A DNA stretch of 43,755 nucleotides from an uncultured Prevotella sp. (GCA_947174835.1 CAMWKM010000007.1:1-43755); one strand, 5' to 3'. Positions 30,876 to 39,735 are shown, numbered from the stretch's first letter. Translations and numbers: made by a program. Notes: a model not told the origin generated them from the letters alone.

Positions 30876-32360
30876 ATGGCAGAAGTAAAAGACTTTATCG
30901 TAGCGATTGAACTTGGTTCATCGAAGGTGACGGGTATCGTCGGACAAAAGAAGCCCGATGGTAGCATCAGCGTATTGGCGTTGGTCAAGGAAGACTCGTC
31001 TTCGTTCATCCGCAAGGGTGTGGTGTATAATATTGACAAGACGGTGCTATGTCTGAAAAACATAGTCAAGAAACTGGAGGCTCAGTTGAAGACCCGCATC
31101 ACACAGGTCTTCGTCGGTGTTGGCGGACAGTCCATTCGTAGTGTCAAAAATTCTATTGTTAAAGATCTACCTGCTGATAGTATTATTACGCAGGATATGG
31201 TTGTGAGGTTGATGGATGCCAACGGGAATCTTGATTATCCCGATCAGAAAATTATTGATGTAACTGAACAAGAATATCGTGTTGACACTCAACTACAGAT
31301 GGATCCTGTGGGTATTCGTGCTTCGCGATTGGAGAGCAACTTCCTCAACATCTTGGTACGTAATAGTTTTTTCCAGAACCTCAACAAGTGTTTTGAGACG
31401 GCTAATATAAAGGTAGCCGATATGTATCTGGCTCCTCTTGCATTGGCCAATGCTGTGCTAACTGAGGCAGAGAAACGTTCAGGCTGTGCTTTGATTGACA
31501 TCGGTGCCGATACTACTACAGTGTCGGTCTTCTGGAAAAATGTGCTTCGCCATCTGGCTGTTATTCCTCTGGGCTCCAGTAACGTGACCAAGGATATTGC
31601 CTCATTGCAGATGGAGGAGCATGAGGCTGAGCAGATGAAACTGAAGTATGCTTCAGCTTATACTGATAATAATGACATTGACCCCAATCTGAAGTACTCC
31701 ATTGATTCAGCACGCCAAGTGGAAAGTCGCAAGTTCATTGAGATCGTTGAGGCCCGTATGGAGGAGATTATTGAGAACGTGCGTTATCAGATTCCTTCCG
31801 ACTATTACGATAAGTTGCTTGGTGGATTGATTATTACAGGTGGCGGCTCGAATATGAAGGACATAGAGCAGGCTTTCATCACTCATACGCATATAGAGAA
31901 AGTCCGTGTGGCTAAGTTTGTTAATGCGACTATCAATTCCAGAAACGAACAGTTAAAGGCTCGCAATGGTATGCTCAACACCGTGTTGGGATTGCTGCTT
32001 AAGGGGGATATCAATTGTGCCGGTAAAAATATTAATCCCAATGGTAATCTCTTTGAGAGTGAGGAGCAGTCTCCTGTGCAGACTCCAGATCGCAAGCCGC
32101 GCCAGCTTTATGAGAAGGAGACAGGTACCATCCGTACGGTTCAGGAAGAGGAACGGGCTGCTGCGGCTCAGCGTCAGGCTGAAGAGGCACGTCAGGCTGA
32201 AGAGGCACGTCAGGCTGAAGAGGCACGTCAGGCTGAAGAAGCACGTCAGGCTGAAGAAGCACGTCAGGCTGAAGAAGCACGCCGGCGTGAGAATAGTTTC
32301 TTCAACAAAATGAAGAAGGCTCTTACTAAATTTGGTAAAGACATTGTCAGCGAAGAGTAA
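30876..32360 (+). CDS. ftsA: cell division protein FtsA with expanded C-terminal repeat linker
   Basis: MAEVKDFIVAIELGSSKVTGIVG; GCALIDIGADTTTVSVFW; ITGGGSNMKDIEQ; C-terminal (RQAEEA)x6 then amphipathic tail NSFFNKMKKALTKFGKDIVSEE. Confidence 0.96.
   Translation: MAEVKDFIVAIELGSSKVTGIVGQKKPDGSISVLALVKEDSSSFIRKGVVYNIDKTVLCLKNIVKKLEAQLKTRITQVFVGVGGQSIRSVKNSIVKDLPADSIITQDMVVRLMDANGNLDYPDQKIIDVTEQEYRVDTQLQMDPVGIRASRLESNFLNILVRNSFFQNLNKCFETANIKVADMYLAPLALANAVLTEAEKRSGCALIDIGADTTTVSVFWKNVLRHLAVIPLGSSNVTKDIASLQMEEHEAEQMKLKYASAYTDNNDIDPNLKYSIDSARQVESRKFIEIVEARMEEIIENVRYQIPSDYYDKLLGGLIITGGGSNMKDIEQAFITHTHIEKVRVAKFVNATINSRNEQLKARNGMLNTVLGLLLKGDINCAGKNINPNGNLFESEEQSPVQTPDRKPRQLYEKETGTIRTVQEEERAAAAQRQAEEARQAEEARQAEEARQAEEARQAEEARQAEEARRRENSFFNKMKKALTKFGKDIVSEE
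32172..32279 (+). repeat. Six perfect-length 18-bp tandem repeats within ftsA (encoding RQAEEA x6)
   Basis: Units cgtcaggctgaagaggca x3 followed by cgtcaggctgaagaagca x3. Confidence 0.97.
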
Positions 32361-32386
32361 ACATCAATAGAAACCGTAAAAACGAA

Positions 32387-33709
32387 ATGAATATGTTAGA
32401 CAATAACGGAATATTAGAAGATTTCGGTGTACCCGAAGAGCACCATAGCATCATCAAGGTTATCGGCGTGGGTGGTGGCGGTGGCAATGCTGTGAACCAC
32501 ATGTATAGGGAAGGCATCCATGATGTGACCTTTGTAGTGTGCAACACTGATAATCAGGCACTCTGTGATTCACCTGTGCCTATCAAACTTCAGTTAGGTA
32601 GTGAGGGACTTGGTGCTGGCAATCGCCCTGCCAAAGCTCGTGCTGCTGCTGAGGAGAGCGTTGACGACATCAAGCAAATGTTCAATGACGGCACACGCAT
32701 GGCCTTTATTACGGCTGGTATGGGTGGTGGTACAGGCACTGGTGCTGCTCCCGTCATTGCTCGTATCTCGAAAGATATGGGTATTCTTACTGTGGGTATT
32801 GTCACCATTCCCTTCCGTTTCGAGGGTAACAAGAAAATTGATCAGGCCCTTGATGGTGTTGAGGAAATGAGCAAACACGTTGATGCCCTGCTTGTTATTA
32901 ACAATGAGCGTCTGCGTGAGATCTATCCCGACCTTTCTTTCCTCGATGCTTTTGGCAAGGCTGACGATACGTTGTCGGTAGCTGCTAAGTCGATTGCCGA
33001 GATTATCACCCTTCATGGTACGATGAATCTTGACTTCAACGATGTGAAGACCGTGCTTCAGGATGGTGGTGTGGCTATCATGTCGACTGGCTATGGTGAA
33101 GGTGAAGACCGTGTTAAGAAGGCTATAGAAGATGCTCTTAACTCACCTCTGCTTAACGACAACGATATATTTAACTCAAAGAAGATTTTGCTCAATATAT
33201 CGTTCTCGCACCAGAAGGATTCAAAAGACAACTTCATGATGGAGGAGATGAACTATGTGCATGAGTTCATGGACAAGTTTGGCGATTTTGAAATCAAGTG
33301 GGGTGTTGCCATTGATCCGGAACTTGGCAAGAAGGTTAAGGTCACGATTCTGGCCACCGGCTTCGGTATGCAAAATGTTGATGGCATGGAAGAACATCTT
33401 GGTAAGCAGACCCGTGAGGATGTTACTCGTCTGGCTGAGGAGCATGAACGTGCTGCCAAGTGTGAGGAGCGTCGCGGTCGCTATTATGGCGAGGGTGATA
33501 TTGTCAAGCGTCATAAGCGTCGTCCCAATATCTATATATTTGGTCCTGAGGATCTTGACAACGACGATGTCATTTCGGCAGTTGAGTCGACGCCCACCTA
33601 CAAGCGTACGCGCGAGATTCTTGCCAGTATTGGAGGCCAGACCAGTACCTCCGAACCACAGCGTCAGGAGACCGCTGAGCCCCAGCAGGGAGTCATCAGT
33701 TTTGTGTAG
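32387..33709 (+). CDS. ftsZ: cell division protein FtsZ
   Basis: IGVGGGGGNAVNHM, GMGGGTGTGAAPVIA, NNERL; C-terminal VISFV-type tail. Confidence 0.98.
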   Translation: MNMLDNNGILEDFGVPEEHHSIIKVIGVGGGGGNAVNHMYREGIHDVTFVVCNTDNQALCDSPVPIKLQLGSEGLGAGNRPAKARAAAEESVDDIKQMFNDGTRMAFITAGMGGGTGTGAAPVIARISKDMGILTVGIVTIPFRFEGNKKIDQALDGVEEMSKHVDALLVINNERLREIYPDLSFLDAFGKADDTLSVAAKSIAEIITLHGTMNLDFNDVKTVLQDGGVAIMSTGYGEGEDRVKKAIEDALNSPLLNDNDIFNSKKILLNISFSHQKDSKDNFMMEEMNYVHEFMDKFGDFEIKWGVAIDPELGKKVKVTILATGFGMQNVDGMEEHLGKQTREDVTRLAEEHERAAKCEERRGRYYGEGDIVKRHKRRPNIYIFGPEDLDNDDVISAVESTPTYKRTREILASIGGQTSTSEPQRQETAEPQQGVISFV

Positions 33710-33735
33710 ATGTCGCTTTAAAGTGCTATTCAAGA

Positions 33736-33772
33736 AATAATGGCTAAGAGATTTGGCCATTATTTTTTTTTT
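33736..33772 (+). terminator. Rho-independent terminator after ftsZ
   Basis: Perfect 9-bp stem AATAATGGC (33736-33744) / GCCATTATT (33756-33764), 11-nt loop, T-tract to 33772. Confidence 0.75.
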
Positions 33773-33783
33773 GCGTACTTTTG
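33752..33783 (+). promoter_or_regulatory. Bacteroidota promoter for the acyl-CoA ligase gene: TTTG-N20-TACTTTTG
   Basis: -33 TTTG at 33752-33755, 20-bp spacer, -7 TACTTTTG at 33776-33783, 27 bp before ATG 33811. Confidence 0.65.
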
Positions 33784-33810
33784 CAAAATCAATTATAAAA
33801 GGGTACTACT

Positions 33811-35619
33811 ATGCAGATTAATAGCCATCTTTCCAGACTGATATTCGATGTAGCTGCACGTTATGGCGATCGTGAGGCTCTTATTTATAAGAATTTTGGT
33901 GGCAAGCAATGGAAGTCGTGCACGTGGAATCAGTTTGCAGGCATCGTCAGCCAAGTATCAAACGCTATGCTGGCTTTGGGCATCAAGGTACAGGAAAACA
34001 TTGGTATCTTTTCGCAGAACTCAGTGCAGTATTTGTTCACCGACTTTGGTGCGTGGGGCATTCGTGCTGTTACTGTCCCTTTTTATGCCACCAGTAGTGA
34101 GCAGCAGATACAGTTCATGATGAGTGATGCAAATATCCGTTTCCTCTTCGTGGGGGAGCAGGATCAGCTTGAGAAGGCACGCCGTGTATTCCCTACCTGT
34201 CAGTCGTTGGAGCGTATTATTGTCTATGATCCTGCTGTGAAGCTACCGGAAGGCGACTCGACCGTGATGTCTTTTTCCGAATTTTTGAAACTGGGTGAGG
34301 GCTTGTCTCGTCAGCAGGAGGTTGAGCGCCGCCAACAGGAAGCAACAATGGACGATATTGCCAATATCCTCTATACCAGTGGCACCACAGGCGACTCAAA
34401 GGGAGTCGTGCTTTCGATGGGACAGTTTCATGCTGCAATGGAAGCCAACCATAAAAGTGTACCCGTGGATGAGAAAGACCGTGTGTTGAATTTCCTGCCT
34501 TTCACTCATATCTTTGAGCGTGGTTGGGCTTTGCTGTGTATCACGGTGGGTGCCCGTCTGATAGTGAATACCTATCCGCAGGAAGTGCAACAGTCGATGC
34601 GTGAGCAGCATCCCACATGTATGTCGTCGGTGCCTCGCTTTTGGGAAAAGGTTTATCAAGGTGTGCAAGAGAAGATTGAAAGCAGCGGCTCTGTGCAGCG
34701 TGCTGTGTTCAGACATGCACTGGAGGTTGGCCGTAAGCATAACATAGAATATGTGGCTGCCGGCAAGCAACCCCCGATGGCTCTGCATTTGGAGTATGAA
34801 CTGCTGAACAAAACCATATTCTCGCTGGTGCGCAAAGAGTTGGGATTGGAGAATGCGCATTTCTTCCCGACGGCAGGTGCTACAGTGTCAGCCCATATTG
34901 AAGAATTTGTTCATAGCATAGGCTTGAATATGTTGGTGGGCTATGGTCTGACGGAAAGTCTGGCTACTGTCACCTGCGATCTTTTTGGGCAGCCTTATCT
35001 GGTGGGCTCTGTGGGACATCCTATCCAGGGCATTGACATCAAGATTAGCGAGGAGGGCGAGATCCTTCTTAAAGGCCCCACGATCACACGTGGCTATTAC
35101 AACCGTGACGATATTACCCGTCAGTCGTTCACTGACGATGGTTACTTCCGTACAGGTGATTCGGGTTATTTCAAGGATGGTGAACTCTTCCTGAAAGATC
35201 GTATAAAAGATCTCTTCAAGACCTCAAACGGCAAGTATATCGCACCGCAGATGATAGAATCGAAACTATTGGTTGATAAGTATATTGACCAGATTGCCGT
35301 CATTGCTGACCAACGTAAGTTCGTGTCGGCTCTCATCGTGCCGGATTACAAATTGCTGGAGAGTTATGCTCGCCAGAACAATATCGCCTTCAATACCCGT
35401 GAGGATCTATGCAACGATAAACGCATCCGTCAGATGCTGATGGATCGTATAGAGACCTTGCAGCAGCAGTTGGCTCATTACGAGCAGGTGAAACGTTTCA
35501 CGCTGCTGCCCCGTGCCTTCTCAATGGAACGTGGTGAACTGACCAATACGCTGAAGATCAAGCGCCGTGTACTCAACGAGAACTACAAGGAACAGATAGA
35601 TAAAATGTACGAAGAATAG
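33811..35619 (+). CDS. AMP-dependent synthetase / long-chain acyl-CoA ligase
   Basis: ILYTSGTTGDSKGVVLS, VGYGLTESLATVTCD, YFRTGDSGYFKDGELFLKDRIKDLFKTSNGKYIAPQMIE. Confidence 0.93.
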   Translation: MQINSHLSRLIFDVAARYGDREALIYKNFGGKQWKSCTWNQFAGIVSQVSNAMLALGIKVQENIGIFSQNSVQYLFTDFGAWGIRAVTVPFYATSSEQQIQFMMSDANIRFLFVGEQDQLEKARRVFPTCQSLERIIVYDPAVKLPEGDSTVMSFSEFLKLGEGLSRQQEVERRQQEATMDDIANILYTSGTTGDSKGVVLSMGQFHAAMEANHKSVPVDEKDRVLNFLPFTHIFERGWALLCITVGARLIVNTYPQEVQQSMREQHPTCMSSVPRFWEKVYQGVQEKIESSGSVQRAVFRHALEVGRKHNIEYVAAGKQPPMALHLEYELLNKTIFSLVRKELGLENAHFFPTAGATVSAHIEEFVHSIGLNMLVGYGLTESLATVTCDLFGQPYLVGSVGHPIQGIDIKISEEGEILLKGPTITRGYYNRDDITRQSFTDDGYFRTGDSGYFKDGELFLKDRIKDLFKTSNGKYIAPQMIESKLLVDKYIDQIAVIADQRKFVSALIVPDYKLLESYARQNNIAFNTREDLCNDKRIRQMLMDRIETLQQQLAHYEQVKRFTLLPRAFSMERGELTNTLKIKRRVLNENYKEQIDKMYEE

Positions 35620-35622
35620 TCA

Positions 35623-36744
35623 ATGATAACACAGGATCAACTAAAAGACATACTGGAGCGTGCCGACCGACTGAAGCATTACTTGCGAATCGACGAGAAG
35701 CAGATGGAGTACGAGGAGGAAGAACTGCGAACACAGGCTCCTGACTTCTGGGAAGATGCCAAACGTGCCGAGGAACAAATGAAGAAGGTGAAGGGCATCA
35801 AGAAGTGGATTGATGGCTACAATGATGTGCGCACCAAAGCCGATGAGTTGCAATTAGCTTTCGACTTCTATAAGGACGAGATGGTTACAGAAGAGGAGGT
35901 CGACGAGGACTATCGGTTGGCCGTTGAGGCTATAGAGGCGTTGGAACTGATGAATATGCTTCGTCAGAAGGAGGATCCCATGGACTGTGTGCTGAAGATC
36001 AACAGTGGTGCCGGTGGTACTGAGGCGCAGGATTGGGCCTCTATGTTGATGCGTATGTATATGCGATGGGCCGAAGCTCATGGTTACAAGGTGACAATAG
36101 CCAACCTGCTCGACGGTGACGAAGCCGGTATCAAGAGTGTCACCATGCAGATAGAGGGCAGCGAATATGCCTATGGATATCTGAAAAGTGAAAATGGTGT
36201 CCATCGTTTGGTGCGTGTTAGCCCCTTTAATGCTCAGGGCAAACGCATGACCTCGTTTGCTTCGGTCTTTGTCAGTCCATTGGTCGACGATACTATTGAA
36301 GTCTATGTCGACCCGGCCAAGCTCTCATGGGACACCTTCCGAAGCAGCGGTGCGGGTGGTCAGAACGTAAACAAAGTGGAGTCAGGGGTACGCCTGCGCT
36401 ATTGGTACACCGATCCCGATACAGGCGAAGAGGAAGAAATCTTGATAGAAAACACCGAGACGCGCGACCAGCCTAAGAACAAAGAACGTGCAATGGCGCT
36501 GTTGCGCTCGCAACTCTATGACCGAGCCATGAAGAAACGTCTGGAGGCGCAGGCCAAGATTGAAGCGGGTAAGAAGAAAATAGAATGGGGCAGCCAGATT
36601 CGTTCCTACGTCTTTGACGATAAGCGTGTGAAGGATCATCGAACCAACTGGCAGACTTCTGACGTCGATGGTGTGATGAATGGAAAAATTGATGGTTTCA
36701 TCAAGGCTTACTTGATGGAGTTTCCGTCGGAAGGCGATGAGTAA
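35623..36744 (+). CDS. prfB: peptide chain release factor 2
   Basis: RSSGAGGQNVNKVESGVRL GGQ motif; GGTEAQDWASMLMRMYMRWAE; single continuous reading frame. Confidence 0.95.
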   Translation: MITQDQLKDILERADRLKHYLRIDEKQMEYEEEELRTQAPDFWEDAKRAEEQMKKVKGIKKWIDGYNDVRTKADELQLAFDFYKDEMVTEEEVDEDYRLAVEAIEALELMNMLRQKEDPMDCVLKINSGAGGTEAQDWASMLMRMYMRWAEAHGYKVTIANLLDGDEAGIKSVTMQIEGSEYAYGYLKSENGVHRLVRVSPFNAQGKRMTSFASVFVSPLVDDTIEVYVDPAKLSWDTFRSSGAGGQNVNKVESGVRLRYWYTDPDTGEEEEILIENTETRDQPKNKERAMALLRSQLYDRAMKKRLEAQAKIEAGKKKIEWGSQIRSYVFDDKRVKDHRTNWQTSDVDGVMNGKIDGFIKAYLMEFPSEGDE

Positions 36745-36769
36745 TTAATCATAAAATACAATAAGAACT

Positions 36770-36925
36770 ATGGCAAAGAAAGGTAAAGAAAAGAATCTCA
36801 GCGCAAAGCAGAAAGCGTATGCAGCGAAGGAAGAACAGGAGGGACGCAACGTGGTGAACTGGATCTTCGGTGTACTCATCTTTCTGGGAGTACTCTATCT
36901 GGTGTACTCCATCTACAGTGGCTGA
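36770..36925 (+). CDS. 51-aa small single-pass membrane protein
   Basis: Own translation: MAKKGKEKNLSAKQKAYAAKEEQEGRNVVNWIFGVLIFLGVLYLVYSIYSG*; below the ORF-track cutoff, placed between prfB and CYTH. Confidence 0.7.
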   Translation: MAKKGKEKNLSAKQKAYAAKEEQEGRNVVNWIFGVLIFLGVLYLVYSIYSG

Positions 36926-36927
36926 CT

Positions 36928-37410
36928 ATGAGCGGCATGGAGATTGAACGGAAATTCTTGGTGCGCAACGATGATTATAAACGATGCGCACACAAGAATT
37001 ACCGCATCAAACAAGGCTATATTTGCAGCCAACAGGGTCGCACGGTTCGCGTGCGCATTCGCGACAACCAGGGATTTCTGACAATCAAAGGCCCATCGCT
37101 CGATGGCGGACTGAGCCGCTATGAGTTTGAAAAAGAGATTTCACTTGATGAGGCAGAGCACCTGTTCCTGTTGTGCGAACCTGGCATCATTGACAAGACG
37201 CGCTATTTGGTGAGTAGCGGATCACATACTTTCGAGGTCGATGAGTTCTATGGCGATAACGAAGGTCTGGTGATAGCTGAAGTTGAACTGTCCTCACCTG
37301 ATGAGTCTTACGAAAAACCCGATTTTATTGCCAGCGAAGTGACGGGTGACCGCCGTTATTATAATTCCCATTTACGCCGTAATCCCTACAAGTCTTGGGA
37401 GGTTAGATGA
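36928..37410 (+). CDS. CYTH domain protein (class IV adenylate cyclase / triphosphatase fold)
   Basis: MEIERKFLV signature (EIERKF = ExExK), VRVRIRDNQGFLTIKGP, FEVDEFYGDNEGLVIAEVEL. Confidence 0.93.
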   Translation: MSGMEIERKFLVRNDDYKRCAHKNYRIKQGYICSQQGRTVRVRIRDNQGFLTIKGPSLDGGLSRYEFEKEISLDEAEHLFLLCEPGIIDKTRYLVSSGSHTFEVDEFYGDNEGLVIAEVELSSPDESYEKPDFIASEVTGDRRYYNSHLRRNPYKSWEVR

Positions 37411-37433
37411 CTTTTGGCAGGCAAAAAGCATCT
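37405..37433. terminator. Possible bidirectional terminator hairpin between convergent CYTH and muramidase genes
   Basis: AGATG(a)CTTTT / AAAAGCATCT inverted repeat across the 24-bp convergent gap; AT-rich stem with one bulge. Confidence 0.35.
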
Positions 37434-37434
37434 T

Positions 37435-38022
37435 CTATTTATATTTCATGTACGCTTTCAGGAGCTTTTCGTCATATTTGTTTTTGGTATATTGAGGACC
37501 ATTGTAGTGCCTTGCGAACTCTGTCCAGTTAAGTGTACGTAGGAATTTAGACCATCCGTTGGTTTTCAAGAAAGTAGTAAAGAGATCAAGCTGTCTGCCT
37601 TCATTGAGGCTCATCTCTTCCACAAACTCTTGAGCAGTCCGACAGCCACAGGCTGCATAGTTGAATCCCATAATCTGAAACAATCCCCAGCTTGCAGAGC
37701 AGATGGCTGCTTCCTCATGAATAGTACGTGCTTTTTCTAAAAGGGCATATTCTTCCATAGCACTCTTGTAATATCGCAGTTCCCATTTAGGAAATAGAAT
37801 ATCCTCATTGCCTTTTACATAGTTTTCTGGGTTCAATCCTTTCTTCTTTAGTTGATTCCAGAAAATATGACCTTCGAAAAGAATGGCGGGACGATTTGGC
37901 GCAACGAAGCCACCTCGGTTTCCTGTCTCTACTTTCTGTACTGCTTTGATGGTGGCAACTTCAATACCCAGTGCATCTGCACATCGTTTGAAGTCCTCTT
38001 CTGTCAATTTAATAGTTTGCAT
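37435..38022 (-). CDS. N-acetylmuramidase (DUF3380-like, phage endolysin-type)
   Basis: 195 aa; VQKVETGNRGGFVAPNRPAILFEGHIFWNQLKKKGLNPENY..., AAICSASWGLFQIMGFNYAACG; no N-terminal signal peptide visible. Confidence 0.85.
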   Translation of the reverse strand: MQTIKLTEEDFKRCADALGIEVATIKAVQKVETGNRGGFVAPNRPAILFEGHIFWNQLKKKGLNPENYVKGNEDILFPKWELRYYKSAMEEYALLEKARTIHEEAAICSASWGLFQIMGFNYAACGCRTAQEFVEEMSLNEGRQLDLFTTFLKTNGWSKFLRTLNWTEFARHYNGPQYTKNKYDEKLLKAYMKYK

Positions 38023-38031
38023 ATTGGATCT

Positions 38032-38277
38032 TTATTTATTGAATTTACTTGCATTTTCAACTCTTAGTTGGGCTTCTTCAACCTTAGCTAAGATTTTCAG
38101 AGCTTTTTCCGACTTATTTTTGTCTATATTGAGTCTTAGTCTGCATGTGGGACAAAGCAAGTTGTTAGCAAATAGAATTTGCTGAATAGAAGCCGGAATG
38201 AGGTTCCCACAGCGTGGGCATTGTATGCCGGGCGGCTGCTGTTCCTGTTGTTGTATTTTTTGTTTTGGTGGGATCAT
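38032..38277 (-). CDS. small zinc-ribbon-like protein
   Basis: 81 aa; IQCPRCGNLIPASIQQILFANNLLCPTCRLRL (two CPxC knuckles) followed by a charged helical tail; 9-bp gap to the muramidase gene. Confidence 0.72.
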   Translation of the reverse strand: MIPPKQKIQQQEQQPPGIQCPRCGNLIPASIQQILFANNLLCPTCRLRLNIDKNKSEKALKILAKVEEAQLRVENASKFNK

Positions 38278-38288
38278 TATTGAGATAG

Positions 38289-38921
38289 TTATTCTGTTGC
38301 TGTCTTCTTTTTCTGTTTTGTAGAATTTTCTGTCGCATCCTTTATTTGAAGGTTATTAGTAGTCAGGCTTAATAAGTTCGACAATCCTCCGGGCATATCG
38401 GCCTGTTGCATTTTCACCTTCACTTTCATATTGGCTGTAAGTCCTTGTCTTACCTTTCGATCCGTACTGTTTTCAATACGGGAAGCAGCCATTGACGCTC
38501 TTAGTATGACACCTTCTGATGTCCTGTTGTTGTTATTGTCATCGTTGTTGTTATTACTTCTCTTGAGGGAGAATGTGGAATTTTCATCTGTGCTGACCGC
38601 ATCAATAATTTGGATATCGAAGTCGAAATCCGCTTCTTTCACTTGAAGCAGAGGCAACGGCACCAGTGTCATCAGTGGAATGCTGACATGCTGTTGCTTG
38701 GGAACTCCATAATCCTGTATGGTATAGGTGAACTCCAACATTCGGAGTTTTCCTGCCTTACCTGTCTTGGGGTCATAGGACTCGAAGGCTAACTCATAAA
38801 GATAACTCAGATATCTGCGTGTAGATATACTATCTGCATCAATTGTTGCAACCAAAGGACCTGAGATTAGATCCTTCAGGTCCATGATTTGTGTACTTAC
38901 CTTATTGTCTGTTGTTTCCAT
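38289..38921 (-). CDS. DUF2589-like protein B (short paralog, poly-Asn linker)
   Basis: 210 aa; VSIPLMTLVPLPLLQVKEADFDFDIQI and MKVKVKMQQADMPGGLSNLLSLTTNNLQI align with the second DUF2589-like protein. Confidence 0.75.
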   Translation of the reverse strand: METTDNKVSTQIMDLKDLISGPLVATIDADSISTRRYLSYLYELAFESYDPKTGKAGKLRMLEFTYTIQDYGVPKQQHVSIPLMTLVPLPLLQVKEADFDFDIQIIDAVSTDENSTFSLKRSNNNNDDNNNNRTSEGVILRASMAASRIENSTDRKVRQGLTANMKVKVKMQQADMPGGLSNLLSLTTNNLQIKDATENSTKQKKKTATE

Positions 38922-38932
38922 AAGCAGAAGAT

Positions 38933-39712
38933 TTATTCATCCTTTAAAAACATATTTATATTGTTTGGTGACACCTTTAGACGCAAAGTGTGGACGCTGC
39001 CATTTGGCAGGGCGGCAAGTTCCTCAGAGGAAACACATACGTCTACGGACGGCATGAGTTGCTTGCGTTTAACATTCATATCTTTTAATAAAGTTGATAG
39101 ATTCTGCTTTACGGCTGTTCTCATAGTCGTCTTTACTTGTTCGTCATGGTCATTGCTGACATTTCTATCAAGCACTTCCCGTACCTCATTGTGGTTGAGC
39201 AAAGCCTCTTCGCCAACATTCATAACGATCTGCAACAAGGTTTCCTCCTCGATAGAGCCGTCTTCTTTGATGATAGTTGCATACTCTTTTTGTAGGGCCT
39301 TCCGAATCTTATGGCTCAGAAAAGCACTGAAGCCATTCCGTTTCTCCATGTCATTCTCCAGTGTATCCAAAGGTTCTGCATCTTCAGTGTATTTGTCTGG
39401 CAAAGCATTCTTGAAAGCAGGAACGGCATTGTCAAGAAGCAGCCGGGCACAAACTTTCGAAATGTTCCTTATGACATCTTGGAGAGCTGGGGGATTAATT
39501 TCATACAGTTCCATTTCTGGTAATGAATCGGTGATACCGTATTGGATGCATAACTCCATCTCACCCAGGGCTACGGCAGGCAATGCGAACTCGTTTAGTT
39601 GTCCGTCTGAGCTATACATATCTTTCAATGTCATAGCATACAAGTTTGCCTGATGCTGGGCTGAAACCATATCTCGAAGGATAGAACTGATAATAGTGCT
39701 TAACTGGGCCAT
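38933..39712 (-). CDS. Uncharacterised 259-aa protein between two DUF2589-like genes
   Basis: MAQLSTIISSILRDMVSAQHQANLYAMTLKDMYSSDGQLNEFALPAVALGEMELCIQYG...; no family recognised; operonic spacing. Confidence 0.7.
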   Translation of the reverse strand: MAQLSTIISSILRDMVSAQHQANLYAMTLKDMYSSDGQLNEFALPAVALGEMELCIQYGITDSLPEMELYEINPPALQDVIRNISKVCARLLLDNAVPAFKNALPDKYTEDAEPLDTLENDMEKRNGFSAFLSHKIRKALQKEYATIIKEDGSIEEETLLQIVMNVGEEALLNHNEVREVLDRNVSNDHDEQVKTTMRTAVKQNLSTLLKDMNVKRKQLMPSVDVCVSSEELAALPNGSVHTLRLKVSPNNINMFLKDE

Positions 39713-39735
39713 AAGTTTAGATTAAATGATACGTT

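Noticed and set aside
32172-32279. CRISPR-like array
   Set aside because: Units are directly contiguous with no spacers, and they are in frame within ftsA.
32032-32280. Minus-strand ORF with LLQPDV repeats opposite ftsA
   Set aside because: The repetitive peptide is only the antisense reading of the ftsA 18-bp minisatellite.
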